Shown here: one piece after another, positions 54,965 to 63,781 of the stretch
Layout: each line of letters starts with the position of its first letter
Position numbering within the stretch: position 1 is the stretch's first letter
Source of the DNA: Vagococcus penaei
GTDB taxonomy: Bacteria > Bacillota > Bacilli > Lactobacillales > Vagococcaceae
DNA length: 64,000 nt
Assembly (NCBI RefSeq): GCF_001998885.1
Contig: NZ_CP019609.1
Location: 372,001 to 436,000 of the forward strand
Reading direction: 5' to 3'
Position numbers and translations under genes: made by a program
Notes under the pieces: model-generated
What the model saw: the letters and a program-made list of their open reading frames with translations, nothing else
What the model was told of the DNA's origin: nothing
Database searches by the model: none

Positions 54965-55405
54965 TTATTCTTTTTTTGCTAAACAATCTGGACACGTTCC
55001 GTACAACTCTAAACGGTGCTCATCAATTTTAAATCCAGTTAATTGCTCAGTCGCTGCCTCAACATCTTCCAAACCTGGATAGAAAACATCAACTACTTTT
55101 CCACATTCACGACATACAGCATGATAATGTCTAGTCGAAGTAAAATCAAATCGACTTGATGCATCACCAAAAGCCATTTCCGTTACAAAACCAATATCAG
55201 TAAATAAACGCAAATTATTATACACAGTTGCGACACTCATATTTGGAAAGCGATGCTCTAGATGCTTATAAATTTCATCAGCGGTTGGATGACTATCACT
55301 TTCAACTAGATATTCTAAAATAGCATACCGTTGTGGTGTAATACGAATATCTGATTGTTTTAATTGTTCAACAACTTTTGTTACAGTTGGATTGGACATA
55401 TTCAC
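54965..55405 (-). CDS. perR: PerR, peroxide-sensing Fur-family repressor
   Basis: A 146-residue protein closely matching Bacillus PerR: DIRITPQRYAILEYLVES (DNA-binding), SHPTADEIYKHLE, FPNMSVATVYNNLRLF (recognition helix), GDASSRFDFTSTRHYH (regulatory metal ligands Asp and His) and zinc CxxC pairs in CRECGKVVD and CPDCL. Metal-catalysed His oxidation lets peroxide relieve repression. The start is GTG at 55405 or ATG at 55399. No PerR box was recognised near it. Confidence 0.94.
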   Translation of the reverse strand: MNMSNPTVTKVVEQLKQSDIRITPQRYAILEYLVESDSHPTADEIYKHLEHRFPNMSVATVYNNLRLFTDIGFVTEMAFGDASSRFDFTSTRHYHAVCRECGKVVDVFYPGLEDVEAATEQLTGFKIDEHRLELYGTCPDCLAKKE

Positions 55406-55476
55406 ATCACCCTCATCTATTCTTTATGACTTTATATTACTATCAAATTCACTAAATAGCAAGGTGATAATTAAAC

Positions 55477-56394
55477 CTAGGCGTCATAGATGCCGACTGA
55501 TAGGTAGCGTTCACCATTATCAGGTATAACCGTTACAATGTTCGATTTAGCCCCCATTTTATCTGCTAATTGTTTCGCAGCAACTAGAGCTGCTCCTCCT
55601 GAAATTCCTGCAAGAATTCCATCGGTCTGTGCAATACTACGTGCCATTTTGAGAGCTTCTTCACTTGAAACTGGTAAGACTTCATCAATCAAGTCTTGAT
55701 CTAGCACATCAGGTACAAAACCAGCACCAATTCCTTGGATTTTATGTGGATGATGTGTTCCACCACGTAATACTTCGGATTCACTCGGTTCAACCGCATA
55801 AATTTTCACATCAGGATAAACTGCTTTTAGTGCCCGTGCGACACCAGTTACCGTACCACCAGTTCCAACACCTGCTACAAAAGCATCGATTTTTTCACCA
55901 GCAAAAGCATCAATAATTTCAGGACCCGTTGTTTTTTCATGTACATTTGGATTTGCTGCATTAGCAAATTGTAATGGCATAAAGTAACCATCTTGTTGTG
56001 ATAGTTCAGTCGCTTTAGCAATCGCGCCTTTCATCCCTTCAGCACCTGGCGTTAAAATTAATTTAGCACCGTAGCCTTTCATCAATAATTGACGTTCTTT
56101 ACTCATAGTATCTGGCATTACAATAATGACTTTATAACCCTTAGCTGCGCCAACCATAGCTAAACCAATCCCAGTATTACCACTTGTCGGTTCAACAATG
56201 GTCCCACCAGCTTTTAATAGACCCTCTTGTTCAGCTTTTTCAACCATTGCTAGTGCAATTCGGTCTTTAACGCTACCACCAGGATTAAAATACTCTAATT
56301 TTGCATAAACCGTCCCGCTAGTATCACCAGTGTTTTTCACAGCCACTAACGGGGTGTGACCAATTAAATTTGTAATAGTTTGAACTTTTTTCAT
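55477..56394 (-). CDS. cysK: Cysteine synthase A (O-acetylserine sulfhydrylase)
   Basis: A 305-residue PLP enzyme making cysteine from O-acetylserine and sulfide. The cofactor lysine is in NPGGSVKDRIALAMV (about residue 42), TSGNTGIGLAMVGAAKGY binds the substrate, and GVGTGGTVTGVARALK and GAGFVPDVLD close the site. Ribosome site AGGAGGTAA. Eighteen bases after lspA on the same strand. Cystathionine beta-synthase-like extras are absent, so it is a plain CysK. Confidence 0.95.
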   Translation of the reverse strand: MKKVQTITNLIGHTPLVAVKNTGDTSGTVYAKLEYFNPGGSVKDRIALAMVEKAEQEGLLKAGGTIVEPTSGNTGIGLAMVGAAKGYKVIIVMPDTMSKERQLLMKGYGAKLILTPGAEGMKGAIAKATELSQQDGYFMPLQFANAANPNVHEKTTGPEIIDAFAGEKIDAFVAGVGTGGTVTGVARALKAVYPDVKIYAVEPSESEVLRGGTHHPHKIQGIGAGFVPDVLDQDLIDEVLPVSSEEALKMARSIAQTDGILAGISGGAALVAAKQLADKMGAKSNIVTVIPDNGERYLSVGIYDA

Positions 56395-56412
56395 ACAATT
56401 ACCTCCTACGGT

Positions 56413-56874
56413 TTATTTTATTTGTTTGTCTTCTTTTCCTTCGATAAATAAGATGTAGACAAACATACAGATTACTCCAATATTCAATGCGATATCCGCG
56501 ACATTAAAAATCGGAAAATTAATAAATTCTACTTGGAACATATCAACGACGTAGCCAATGCGTAGGCGATCGATAAAATTACCTAATGTCCCACCAATGA
56601 TTAAACTCAAGCCTATCGTTAACCACTTACTACTGTGGCGATTTTTATAAAGTAATGTTGGAAAAATAATCAGAGCTACCAATGTGATTAAAACAAGTAC
56701 CCACATACGTCCTTCCAAAATACTCCACGCACCTCCACGGTTTTGAATATATGTCAATGACATAACCGGATTATGACCAATTGTCTCAAATAATGGAATG
56801 TTGGCAACTGTCCACCACTTAACTATTTGATCGACAAGAATGGTTCCTAAAATTACTAATACATAAACTAGCAT
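56413..56874 (-). CDS. lspA: LspA, prolipoprotein signal peptidase
   Basis: A 153-residue protein with four membrane segments. The catalytic aspartates lie in IGGTLGNFIDRLRIGYVVDM and FPIFNVADIALNIG, the conserved boxes of signal peptidase II; VDQIVKWW and TYIQNRGGAWSIL are the other boxes. It cuts lipoprotein signal peptides after lipidation. Ribosome site GGGGGAAG. Confidence 0.96.
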   Translation of the reverse strand: MLVYVLVILGTILVDQIVKWWTVANIPLFETIGHNPVMSLTYIQNRGGAWSILEGRMWVLVLITLVALIIFPTLLYKNRHSSKWLTIGLSLIIGGTLGNFIDRLRIGYVVDMFQVEFINFPIFNVADIALNIGVICMFVYILFIEGKEDKQIK

Positions 56875-57007
56875 AACTTCCCCCTAGACTCAATTCTGGA
56901 TTAACAAATAGACTCGCTTCGTCATCTACTCATAGTATATAATATATCATATTATTTATACAGTAGAAGCATTTACGACAACGTTACGACTAAAAAAACA
57001 AATCTGT

Positions 57008-57036
57008 TTGACGGAACTTTTTTTTAGACTTATAAT
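57008..57036 (+). promoter_or_regulatory. Promoter of the cold-shock gene
   Basis: TTGACG (57008-57013), 17-base spacer, perfect TATAAT (57031-57036); near-consensus and 38 bases before the ATG. The leader is short, without the long cold-box leader of some csp genes. Confidence 0.9.
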
Positions 57037-57073
57037 GGAGTTGTGTTAAATCTTTTTTATGGAGGAATGTGAA

Positions 57074-57283
57074 ATGAAAACAGGTACTGTAAAGTGGTTT
57101 GACGTCAAAAAAGGGTACGGATTTATTTTATTTGGTGAAGATGATGAAGTATTTGTTCATTTTACAGCCATCGATCAAGAGGGATTTAAAACATTGTTTG
57201 AAGGGCAAACAGTCGAATTTGACATAAAAGAAGGCGCTCGTGGTTTACAGGCCTCTAATGTTAAAGTACAAGAAACACTATAA
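57074..57283 (+). CDS. Cold-shock domain protein (Csp family)
   Basis: A 69-residue five-stranded beta-barrel RNA/DNA-binding protein. RNP1 is [10 protein letters not shown] and RNP2 VFVHFTAID. The ATG at 57074 (MKTGTVKWF) follows GGAGG by 8 bases; an ATG at 57059 would overlap that ribosome site. It lacks one or two aromatic residues of classic CspA (ILFGEDDEV region), so it may be a constitutive member. Confidence 0.93.
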   Translation: MKTGTVKWFDVKKGYGFILFGEDDEVFVHFTAIDQEGFKTLFEGQTVEFDIKEGARGLQASNVKVQETL

Positions 57284-57322
57284 CTAGCCTATGCTTAATA
57301 TGACTATTTTACTAACTAAACA

Positions 57323-57365
57323 CCCCATAACTAGCTCACGGAAGCTTTAGTTATGGGGCTTTTCG
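57323..57365 (+). terminator. Terminator of the cold-shock gene
   Basis: CCCCATAACTA (57323-57333) pairs with TAGTTATGGGG (57348-57358), followed by CTTTTC. It also lies just after the convergent ebsA-like gene stop at 57372. Confidence 0.85.
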
Positions 57366-57371
57366 GCGTGT

Positions 57372-57794
57372 TTAAATTTGACCATAAAGCTTTCCATTAA
57401 ACATGACTTGTTGATTAATAGTTTTTACGAAAGATTTTTTCGAGGGTGGCAACATTATATACGTATATATCTGATTATCAACTATAATCGTTACACCCAT
57501 TTTACCAATTGAAATTTCACTAATTTCTGATATATCAATCTGATAACAATTTTTAGGTAAAATTGCATACACCTTTAATTGGTTACCAGTTAAAATCATT
57601 TTTCGTCTTGTTCCTAGATAGCCAATTATCAAAAAAATAATGAATGTCACGATACTAAATAAGTTAATGGCACCTTGGTGTTCCAACAAGCCAATGATAC
57701 TTAAAAATAATACAACACCAGTCAGTGACCAGTAAATAACGGTACCGGCTAACTCTGGCTGGTATCTGAACATCTGAATTTTACTTGTGCTCAT
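57372..57794 (-). CDS. EbsA-like membrane protein
   Basis: A protein of about 140 residues with two adjacent N-terminal membrane segments (AGTVIYWSLTGVVLFLSIIG and FSIVTFIIFLIIGYLG) and a PH-like beta domain after them (KMILTGNQLKVYAILPKNCY). The MFRYQPELAGTVIYW start resembles the Enterococcus EbsA family, of unclear function. The ATG at 57794 (MSTSKIQ) follows GGAGGG; an ATG at 57806 overlaps that site. Divergent from the RNase HI-like gene. Confidence 0.6.
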   Translation of the reverse strand: MSTSKIQMFRYQPELAGTVIYWSLTGVVLFLSIIGLLEHQGAINLFSIVTFIIFLIIGYLGTRRKMILTGNQLKVYAILPKNCYQIDISEISEISIGKMGVTIIVDNQIYTYIMLPPSKKSFVKTINQQVMFNGKLYGQI

Positions 57795-57877
57795 ATTGCC
57801 CTCCATGACTATTCCCTATACAATGTCCTTATACTAACATATCTTGAACAAATAAAAAATAATAAAGTGGAGGTCTT

Positions 57878-58277
57878 ATGCTAAAAATTTATATTGATGC
57901 AGCTACGCATCCGAAAAAAGAACAAAGCGCTGGTGGTATGGTACTTGTACATAATGGCCAACAGTCCCAATTGAAAATTCCACTGCTTGCTCCTAATAAT
58001 CACTTAGCTGAATTTGAAATATTGGAATACGCCTTAACTTACTGCCTAACACATCATTTAGAACAAGAAACGATTTTCCTCTATTCTGATAGCAAGATTG
58101 TCGTCCAGTCCTTAGATAAGCATCACGTTCAAAACTCTGACTTCAAATCAATTTTTGAGAGAATCTTAGCCTTACTACCCAAATTCCCAATGTTACTAAT
58201 CGATTGGATACCGGAAAAAAAATAAAGGCGCTGACCAACTCGCTCGACAAGCCTTACATAAAAAAATTGGTACCTAA
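57878..58277 (+). pseudogene. RNase HI-like (reverse transcriptase-like) gene, frameshifted near the 3' end
   Basis: The first frame gives 115 residues with three of the RNase H acidic residues: LKIYIDAATH (Asp), HLAEFEILEYAL (Glu) and LYSDSKIVVQ (Asp). It stops at 58225 right after an A8 run (58215-58222). In the next frame the sequence continues NKGADQLARQALHKK to a stop at 58277, which is the conserved last motif carrying the fourth acidic residue. One A fewer (or two more) would restore a protein of about 132 residues. Without it the active site is incomplete. Ribosome site GGAGG. Confidence 0.82.
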
Positions 58278-58290
58278 AAAGAACAAAATA

Positions 58291-58344
58291 ACACCTCTTC
58301 AAGTATTTTTTGTTATAATAAAGGATATTATACTTTGGAGGTGT
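58291..58344 (+). promoter_or_regulatory. Promoter/leader of cls with possible ribosome-site-masking repeat
   Basis: TATAAT at 58314-58319 is the best -10, without a clear -35. ACACCTC (58291-58297) is a perfect inverted copy of GAGGTGT (58338-58344), which includes the cls ribosome site. The left arm lies upstream of the likely transcription start, so only read-through RNA could form the stem. Confidence 0.4.
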
Positions 58345-58349
58345 CCACT

Positions 58350-59792
58350 TTGGGAACTTTAGTCTTTACTATTTATTTACTTAACTTTATTTTTGCTTTT
58401 TACCTTGTCTTTTATCGTGAAAAAGATACCTCAGTCACTTGGGCGTGGCTACTCTGCTTTATTATGGTACCAGTCGTTGGCTTTTTACTCTACATATTCT
58501 TTGGCTATGGATTAAAAGGTGAAGTCTTTGAAGACGTAAGAAACCAGTTAAATCAAGAATTTAAAGCACTCGATTTACCAGAAAATCGTCAACATGATCT
58601 TTATAATAATCGAGCGAGTGCACACGACAATCAATTACTAGTCAATTTTTTAGATGACTTAACCGACTTTCCTCTTACTCACTACAATTCTTTTGATTTG
58701 TACACTGATGGTAAGAAAAAATTTGATGCTTTAAAAGCTGATTTGGAAGCTGCTACTGAAACAATTCATATTGAATATTACGCTTTTGTAACCGATGAAC
58801 TTGGCATGTCAATTGTCGATATTTTAACTAGAAAAGCACGCGAAGGCGTGGCAGTTAAGTTACTCTATGATGCACTTGGCTCAAAAGGTACCGATGTTAA
58901 AAAGCTAAAACCGTTAAGGGATGCAGGTGGCGAAGTAACGATTTTTATCACCTCACAACGCTCACTGAAATATTTCCGTGCCAACTACCATGATCATCAT
59001 AAATTAGTGATTATTGACAGTAAAATTGGTTATATCGGTGGCTTTAACGTATCTGACCAATATGCTGGAACCACTCGGAAATTTGGCTATTGGCGTGACA
59101 CCCATGTCCGTTTATATGGTCCGATTGTCTCCCTTATGCAATTAAAATTTTTGACTAACTGGAATGTCTCAGTTCCTAAAGAACGACGTGTCCAATTAAC
59201 GCGCAATTTATTATTTGTCGATCAATCACTTGAACTGTCCGAAGGCGTTGATATGCAATTGATTTCTAGTAGCCCTGATAGTAATCGTCAGGAAATTAAA
59301 TTAACGTTTATTAAAATGATTTTTGCTGCTAAAAAAAGAATTTGGATTCAAACACCTTATCTAATACCTGATGACTCTGTCATTGATGCATTACGAATTG
59401 CTCAAAAATCAGGAATTGATATTAAAATTATGATTCCTAATAAACCGGATCACCCTTTTATTTTTCGTGTAACACAATTTTATGCGGAAGTGTTGATTAA
59501 GGAAAATGTTGATATTTTTAGTTATCAAGGTGGTTTTTTACACTCTAAAGTCATGATTATCGACGATGATATCTCGATTGTTGGTTCTGCTAATCAAGAT
59601 ATCCGTAGTTATAAACTAAACTTTGAAGCAAGTATTGTGAGTTTTTCAAAAGAACTTAATCATGAATTATCACAGGCCTTTGACAAAGATCTACTCATCT
59701 CTGATCAATGGACACAACAAACATTTGATCAAATGTCTGTCTGGCTTAAATTTAAACAAAAAGTATCTCGTCTTGTATCACCTATTATGTAA
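58350..59792 (+). CDS. cls: Cardiolipin synthase
   Basis: A 480-residue phospholipase D-family enzyme joining two phosphatidylglycerols. Two N-terminal membrane segments (FTIYLLNFIFAFYLVFY and WAWLLCFIMVPVVGFLLY) precede two HKD motifs, YHDHHKLVIIDSKIGYIGGF and FLHSKVMIIDDDISIVGSAN. The TTG at 58350 follows GGAGG by 8 bases and is preferred over TTG 58335 and GTG 58341. Full length. Confidence 0.94.
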   Translation: MGTLVFTIYLLNFIFAFYLVFYREKDTSVTWAWLLCFIMVPVVGFLLYIFFGYGLKGEVFEDVRNQLNQEFKALDLPENRQHDLYNNRASAHDNQLLVNFLDDLTDFPLTHYNSFDLYTDGKKKFDALKADLEAATETIHIEYYAFVTDELGMSIVDILTRKAREGVAVKLLYDALGSKGTDVKKLKPLRDAGGEVTIFITSQRSLKYFRANYHDHHKLVIIDSKIGYIGGFNVSDQYAGTTRKFGYWRDTHVRLYGPIVSLMQLKFLTNWNVSVPKERRVQLTRNLLFVDQSLELSEGVDMQLISSSPDSNRQEIKLTFIKMIFAAKKRIWIQTPYLIPDDSVIDALRIAQKSGIDIKIMIPNKPDHPFIFRVTQFYAEVLIKENVDIFSYQGGFLHSKVMIIDDDISIVGSANQDIRSYKLNFEASIVSFSKELNHELSQAFDKDLLISDQWTQQTFDQMSVWLKFKQKVSRLVSPIM

Positions 59793-59816
59793 TCTATGAT
59801 TTTGATAATAGCTATG

Positions 59817-59868
59817 AAAAGCTTTTGATTTCCGGTTAGACTCTAACATAGGAAGCAAGAGCTTTTTT
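59817..59868 (+). terminator. Terminator of cls
   Basis: AAAAGCTTTTGATTTCC pairs imperfectly with GGAAGCAAGAGCTTTT around an inner TTAGA/TCTAA stem, then a T run at 59863-59868. Confidence 0.75.
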
Positions 59869-59947
59869 AACGTCAGCTTGATATGCATTGTTACGGACAC
59901 TTTGCTATACTGTATGTAATAACTTAATGATAGAAGGTGTACTCATA

Positions 59948-61348
59948 TTGAATCGAAAGTTACTGTTCTTCAATTTAAAACTGAATCGTGACAAATTTAT
60001 CAATACACATTTTTCAACTATTCAAATTATTTTTTCTTATTATGTCATCATGACATTTGTGGCATTTATTTTGCTTAATTTGTCTTTTTTTCAAAAACCG
60101 GGTGCAAGTGTCTCCTTCTTTGATACTTTTTTTATGGCAGTTAGTACAGTTAGCGTTACTGGCCTAAGCACTTTCAATATCCATGAAGTCTATAACCAAC
60201 GTGGAATCGTCCTATTAGAAATTATGTTTCAAATTGGTGGATTAGGAATCATGATGTTTTCAACCTTTTTCTTTATTTTATCTAGGCGTAAAGTCTCGTT
60301 AAAACAACGACAATTAATTATGACTGATATGAATCAACCTCGCTTAAGTGGAACTGTGCGTTTAATTAAAAATACAGTTTTTACGCTAGTCATTATTCAA
60401 CTACTGTTTGGGATTATCTTCGCTATTCGTTTTTACGTGAAAGGGCTACATCCATCGATTCCTGACGCTCTTTTTAATGGATTTTATCAGTCAATTTCTG
60501 CAGTAACTAACTCTGGGTTTGACGTTACTGGTGAATCAGCAACGCCTTATGCAAATGACTACTTGTTTATTTTTATTTTGATTTTTTTAATTATGATTGG
60601 TGGGATTGGCTTTCCAGTCTTAATGGAAGTTAAAGATTGGTTAATGTCAAAACGACAAAATCGTCGCTATCCATTTCGTTTTTCACTATTTAGTAAGCTT
60701 GCAATCAGTATGTATTTGATGCTTTTTGTCTCAGGTGCGGTTTTTATTTATTTACTTGAACGTCATCATTTATTTGCCGATATGTCTCCAATAAAACAAT
60801 TAGCTAATTCATTGTTTTATTCAGCAACTACGAGAAATGCCGGGCTACAATTAAACGACTTATCCTTATTTCAAACACCAACTCTGCTTCTGTTCTCCGT
60901 CTTAATGTTTATTGGCTGTAGTCCAAGTTCTGTGGGTGGTGGTGTACGGACAACTACGGTTGCGATTGTCGGGCTCTACATGTTGTCATTTATTAAAGGT
61001 GAAGAAAATGTCAATATTTTTAGCCGTCGCATTAATAAACTCGACATTCAAAAAGCCGTTATCGTTTTAAATTTGTCCTTAACCATGTGTTTTATTGCCA
61101 CCTTAGTCTTAGCAATTACCGAGAATCACTCACTCATCTCTATTATTGTTGAAGTTGCGTCTGCTTTTGGGACTACTGGTCTCTCGCTTGGAATTACTGC
61201 TGACTTAACAACAATTGGCAAAATCATTATCGCCTTACTTATGTTTATTGGGCGCATCGGTATGTTATATACCTTGATGATTTTTGTTCCAAAAGAGCGA
61301 CAAGACCAAGGTTACTTGTACCCAACAGAACAAATTATTATTGGCTAA
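59948..61348 (+). CDS. ktrB: KtrB/TrkH family potassium uptake subunit
   Basis: A 466-residue protein with about ten membrane segments arranged as four pore repeats. Selectivity-filter glycines lie in VSVTGLSTF, VTNSGFDVTG, TTRNAGLQL and GTTGLSLG. It works with a KtrA/C-type RCK subunit, not found in this window. The TTG at 59948 (MNRKLLFFN) follows AGAAGGTG at 7-8 bases; the open frame extends upstream to 59888 without a ribosome site. Ends before a strong terminator. Confidence 0.93.
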   Translation: MNRKLLFFNLKLNRDKFINTHFSTIQIIFSYYVIMTFVAFILLNLSFFQKPGASVSFFDTFFMAVSTVSVTGLSTFNIHEVYNQRGIVLLEIMFQIGGLGIMMFSTFFFILSRRKVSLKQRQLIMTDMNQPRLSGTVRLIKNTVFTLVIIQLLFGIIFAIRFYVKGLHPSIPDALFNGFYQSISAVTNSGFDVTGESATPYANDYLFIFILIFLIMIGGIGFPVLMEVKDWLMSKRQNRRYPFRFSLFSKLAISMYLMLFVSGAVFIYLLERHHLFADMSPIKQLANSLFYSATTRNAGLQLNDLSLFQTPTLLLFSVLMFIGCSPSSVGGGVRTTTVAIVGLYMLSFIKGEENVNIFSRRINKLDIQKAVIVLNLSLTMCFIATLVLAITENHSLISIIVEVASAFGTTGLSLGITADLTTIGKIIIALLMFIGRIGMLYTLMIFVPKERQDQGYLYPTEQIIIG

Positions 61349-61372
61349 ACAGGCTTTGACTTATTGAATGAT

Positions 61373-61420
61373 AAAAAATCAACAATCATGGTATCCCAGA
61401 ACGCGGTTGTTGATTTTTTT
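61373..61420 (+). terminator. Terminator of ktrB
   Basis: AAAAAATCAACAA (61373-61385) pairs with TTGTTGATTTTTT (61407-61419). Confidence 0.9.
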
Positions 61421-61605
61421 GCTTTAATTTTCAATAACTTCCTTTAAACCTATCTATTTAAAACAACACTTTTATACGGATTCGACCTACTGAGCTTTAT
61501 TACTAAAAAGACTTTCTAATAACTTCTTAAATCGTCATATTTTTTTACCATTTTTTTCAGAATATGATATGATAAATTAGTTATTAATGTTGAGGAGGAA
61601 ACAGT

Positions 61606-62949
61606 ATGAGCATGCGTAGTGCTTTGGCAACTTTTGTTGGTAAATCGTCGCTTTGGTTTTTAAAAACTTTTTACAAAGGTGGCAGTAGTTTACCAGGTAA
61701 AATTGCCTTGAAAATTGATCCAAGTATTTTAGATTCATTGGCTAAGGACTATCAGGTCATTGTCATTACAGGCACCAATGGTAAAACGTTGACGACTGCT
61801 TTGACTGTTAATATATTAAAACAAGAATTTGGTGAAGTTTTGACCAATACAACAGGGGCTAATATGTTGCAAGGAATTGTTTCTACTTTTTTGTCAGGCA
61901 AAAAAAATAAACATGGAAAAAACTTTGCTGTATTAGAGATTGATGAAGCTAGTTTAAGTAAGGTCACTAAATTTATCAAACCCGAGCTCTTCTTATTTAC
62001 AAATATCTTCCGTGACCAAATGGATCGTTACGGTGAAATTTATACGACCTATCAATTAATTGTCGATGGTGCAAGTCAGTCACCTGATGCGACAATTTTA
62101 ATGAATGGAGATTTACCAATCTTTAATTCGATTGATACCGTCAATAAGCGTGAATACTATGGCTTTAATCACGAGCTAGACCACGAACAGATGGCACACT
62201 ATAATACCGATGGTGTCCTATGTCCTAAATGTCAACATATTCTACATTATAAAATGATTACTTATAGCAACTTAGGTAAGTATTATTGTCCAAATTGTGA
62301 TTTTAAACGCCCGGAATTAGATGTTGCCTTAACGGAATTACATGAAATCACCAATACTTCAGCGTCATTTTCAATTGAAGGTGACACATATGGTATCGAG
62401 GTTGGTGGTTTGTATAATATCTATAATGCCTTAGCTGCCACTGCTGTTGCTAAGCACTATGATATTTCAACTGATGCTATTCGAAAAGGCTTAGCTTATG
62501 ATGAGAAAGTTTTTGGTCGTCAGGAAGTAATTAATATTAATGGTAAAAAATGCACCCTTGTTTTAGTCAAAAATCCTGTTGGTCTCAATCAGGTTATTGA
62601 AACGATGAAATTGGCACCCTATAATTTCTCATTAGTTGCTTTATTAAACGCGAATTATGCTGATGGTATTGATATTAGTTGGATTTGGGATAGTCAACTC
62701 GAAGAATTAGCTGCTTTAGATATCCCAGAAGTTGTTTCTGGTGGCGAACGCCATAGAGATATGACTTTACGTTTAAAAGTAGCCGGAATCTCTGAAGACC
62801 GTCTAACAGAAGTCACTTCTTTATCTGATGTTATTAAAAAAATTGACGATTTTTCTAGTGATCATGTTTATATTTTAGCTACTTATACTGCCGTCTTAGG
62901 GCTTCGTAAAGAATTAACACAACAAGGTTTTATTAAGGAGGACAACTAA
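61606..62949 (+). CDS. murT: MurT, lipid II isoglutaminyl synthase, ligase subunit
   Basis: A 447-residue Mur-ligase-like protein that with GatD amidates the D-glutamate of lipid [16 protein letters not shown] is the ATP loop, [16 protein letters not shown] follows, and CPKCQHIL with CPNCDFK is the MurT-specific zinc ribbon (about residues 205-230). [11 protein letters not shown] lies in the C-terminal DUF1727 domain. Strong GAGGAGGAAA ribosome site. One base before gatD. Confidence 0.95.
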   Translation: MSMRSALATFVGKSSLWFLKTFYKGGSSLPGKIALKIDPSILDSLAKDYQVIVITGTNGKTLTTALTVNILKQEFGEVLTNTTGANMLQGIVSTFLSGKKNKHGKNFAVLEIDEASLSKVTKFIKPELFLFTNIFRDQMDRYGEIYTTYQLIVDGASQSPDATILMNGDLPIFNSIDTVNKREYYGFNHELDHEQMAHYNTDGVLCPKCQHILHYKMITYSNLGKYYCPNCDFKRPELDVALTELHEITNTSASFSIEGDTYGIEVGGLYNIYNALAATAVAKHYDISTDAIRKGLAYDEKVFGRQEVININGKKCTLVLVKNPVGLNQVIETMKLAPYNFSLVALLNANYADGIDISWIWDSQLEELAALDIPEVVSGGERHRDMTLRLKVAGISEDRLTEVTSLSDVIKKIDDFSSDHVYILATYTAVLGLRKELTQQGFIKEDN

Positions 62950-62950
62950 G

Positions 62951-63619
62951 ATGACACAACCTAACTTAAAAGTTTGCCACCTTTATGGTAACTTATTAAA
63001 TACATATGGTGATAATGGGAATTTATTGGTATTAAGCTACTTAGCTAAAAAAAGACAAATCAATATGGATATTGAGATTGTTAGTATTTATGAAGAATTC
63101 GACCCGAAAAAATACGACTTCGTCTTTTTCGGTGGTGGACAAGATTACGAACAAGTCGTTGTCTCGCGTGACATTCAATCAAAAAAACAAGCCTTAATTG
63201 ATTATATTGAAAATGATGGTGTCTTATTAGCTATTTGTGGAGGCTTTCAATTTTTAGGTGAGTATTATATTGGTGCTAAAGGCGAAAAAATTATGGGCAT
63301 CCACGCCCTCCCTCACTACACAATTAGTCAAGAAAACAATCGCTTCATTGGTGATATTGAAATCTATAACGAAGAATTCGATGAAACATACTACGGTTTT
63401 GAAAATCATAATGGTATGACCTTTTTAGGAAAAGGCGAACGACCTTTAGGAATTGTCAAAAAAGGAAACGGTAATAATGATCAAGATAACACAGAAGGTG
63501 TGCGCTATAAAAACGTCTTCGGCTCTTACTTCCACGGGCCATTGCTTGCGCGCAATGAGAACTTAGCCAAACGTTTACTTGATTTAATTGTGACTAAAAA
63601 ACAAGAAAAACTGTCTTGA
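62951..63619 (+). CDS. gatD: GatD, lipid II isoglutaminyl synthase, glutaminase subunit
   Basis: A 222-residue class I glutamine amidotransferase (CobB/CobQ type). The nucleophile cysteine is in [15 protein letters not shown] (about residue 97); [12 protein letters not shown] binds near the glutamine site and [10 protein letters not shown] holds the catalytic His. It feeds ammonia to MurT for D-isoglutamine in peptidoglycan. Ribosome site AAGGAGGA lies in the end of murT. Confidence 0.95.
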   Translation: MTQPNLKVCHLYGNLLNTYGDNGNLLVLSYLAKKRQINMDIEIVSIYEEFDPKKYDFVFFGGGQDYEQVVVSRDIQSKKQALIDYIENDGVLLAICGGFQFLGEYYIGAKGEKIMGIHALPHYTISQENNRFIGDIEIYNEEFDETYYGFENHNGMTFLGKGERPLGIVKKGNGNNDQDNTEGVRYKNVFGSYFHGPLLARNENLAKRLLDLIVTKKQEKLS

Positions 63620-63653
63620 TCGAACTTTTTTATTATATAGAAACCCAACTATT

Positions 63654-63689
63654 ACGCTAAAAACAGATTCAAACGTCTGTTTTTAGCGT
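63654..63689 (+). terminator. Probable terminator after gatD
   Basis: ACGCTAAAAACAGA (63654-63667) pairs perfectly with TCTGTTTTTAGCGT (63676-63689). The T tract after it is short (TCTTTA). Confidence 0.7.
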
Positions 63690-63728
63690 TCTTTATTGAG
63701 CTTTGAGACTTTTAAAAAATAATATGTG

Positions 63729-63737
63729 TGATATAAT
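63729..63737 (+). promoter_or_regulatory. Extended -10 promoter element of ald
   Basis: TGATATAAT, an extended -10 with perfect TATAAT (63732-63737), 44 bases before the ATG. No matching -35 at normal spacing. Confidence 0.55.
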
Positions 63738-63781
63738 TAAAGAGTATTAAATAAACTAACTATTAGAAAAGGTGTGAAACG

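Noticed and set aside
56939-56955. ATAATAT-ATC-ATATTAT inverted repeat before lspA as a Fur/PerR box
   Set aside because: The 7-3-7 spacing does not match the 7-1-7 PerR/Fur box, and such repeats arise easily in very AT-rich DNA.
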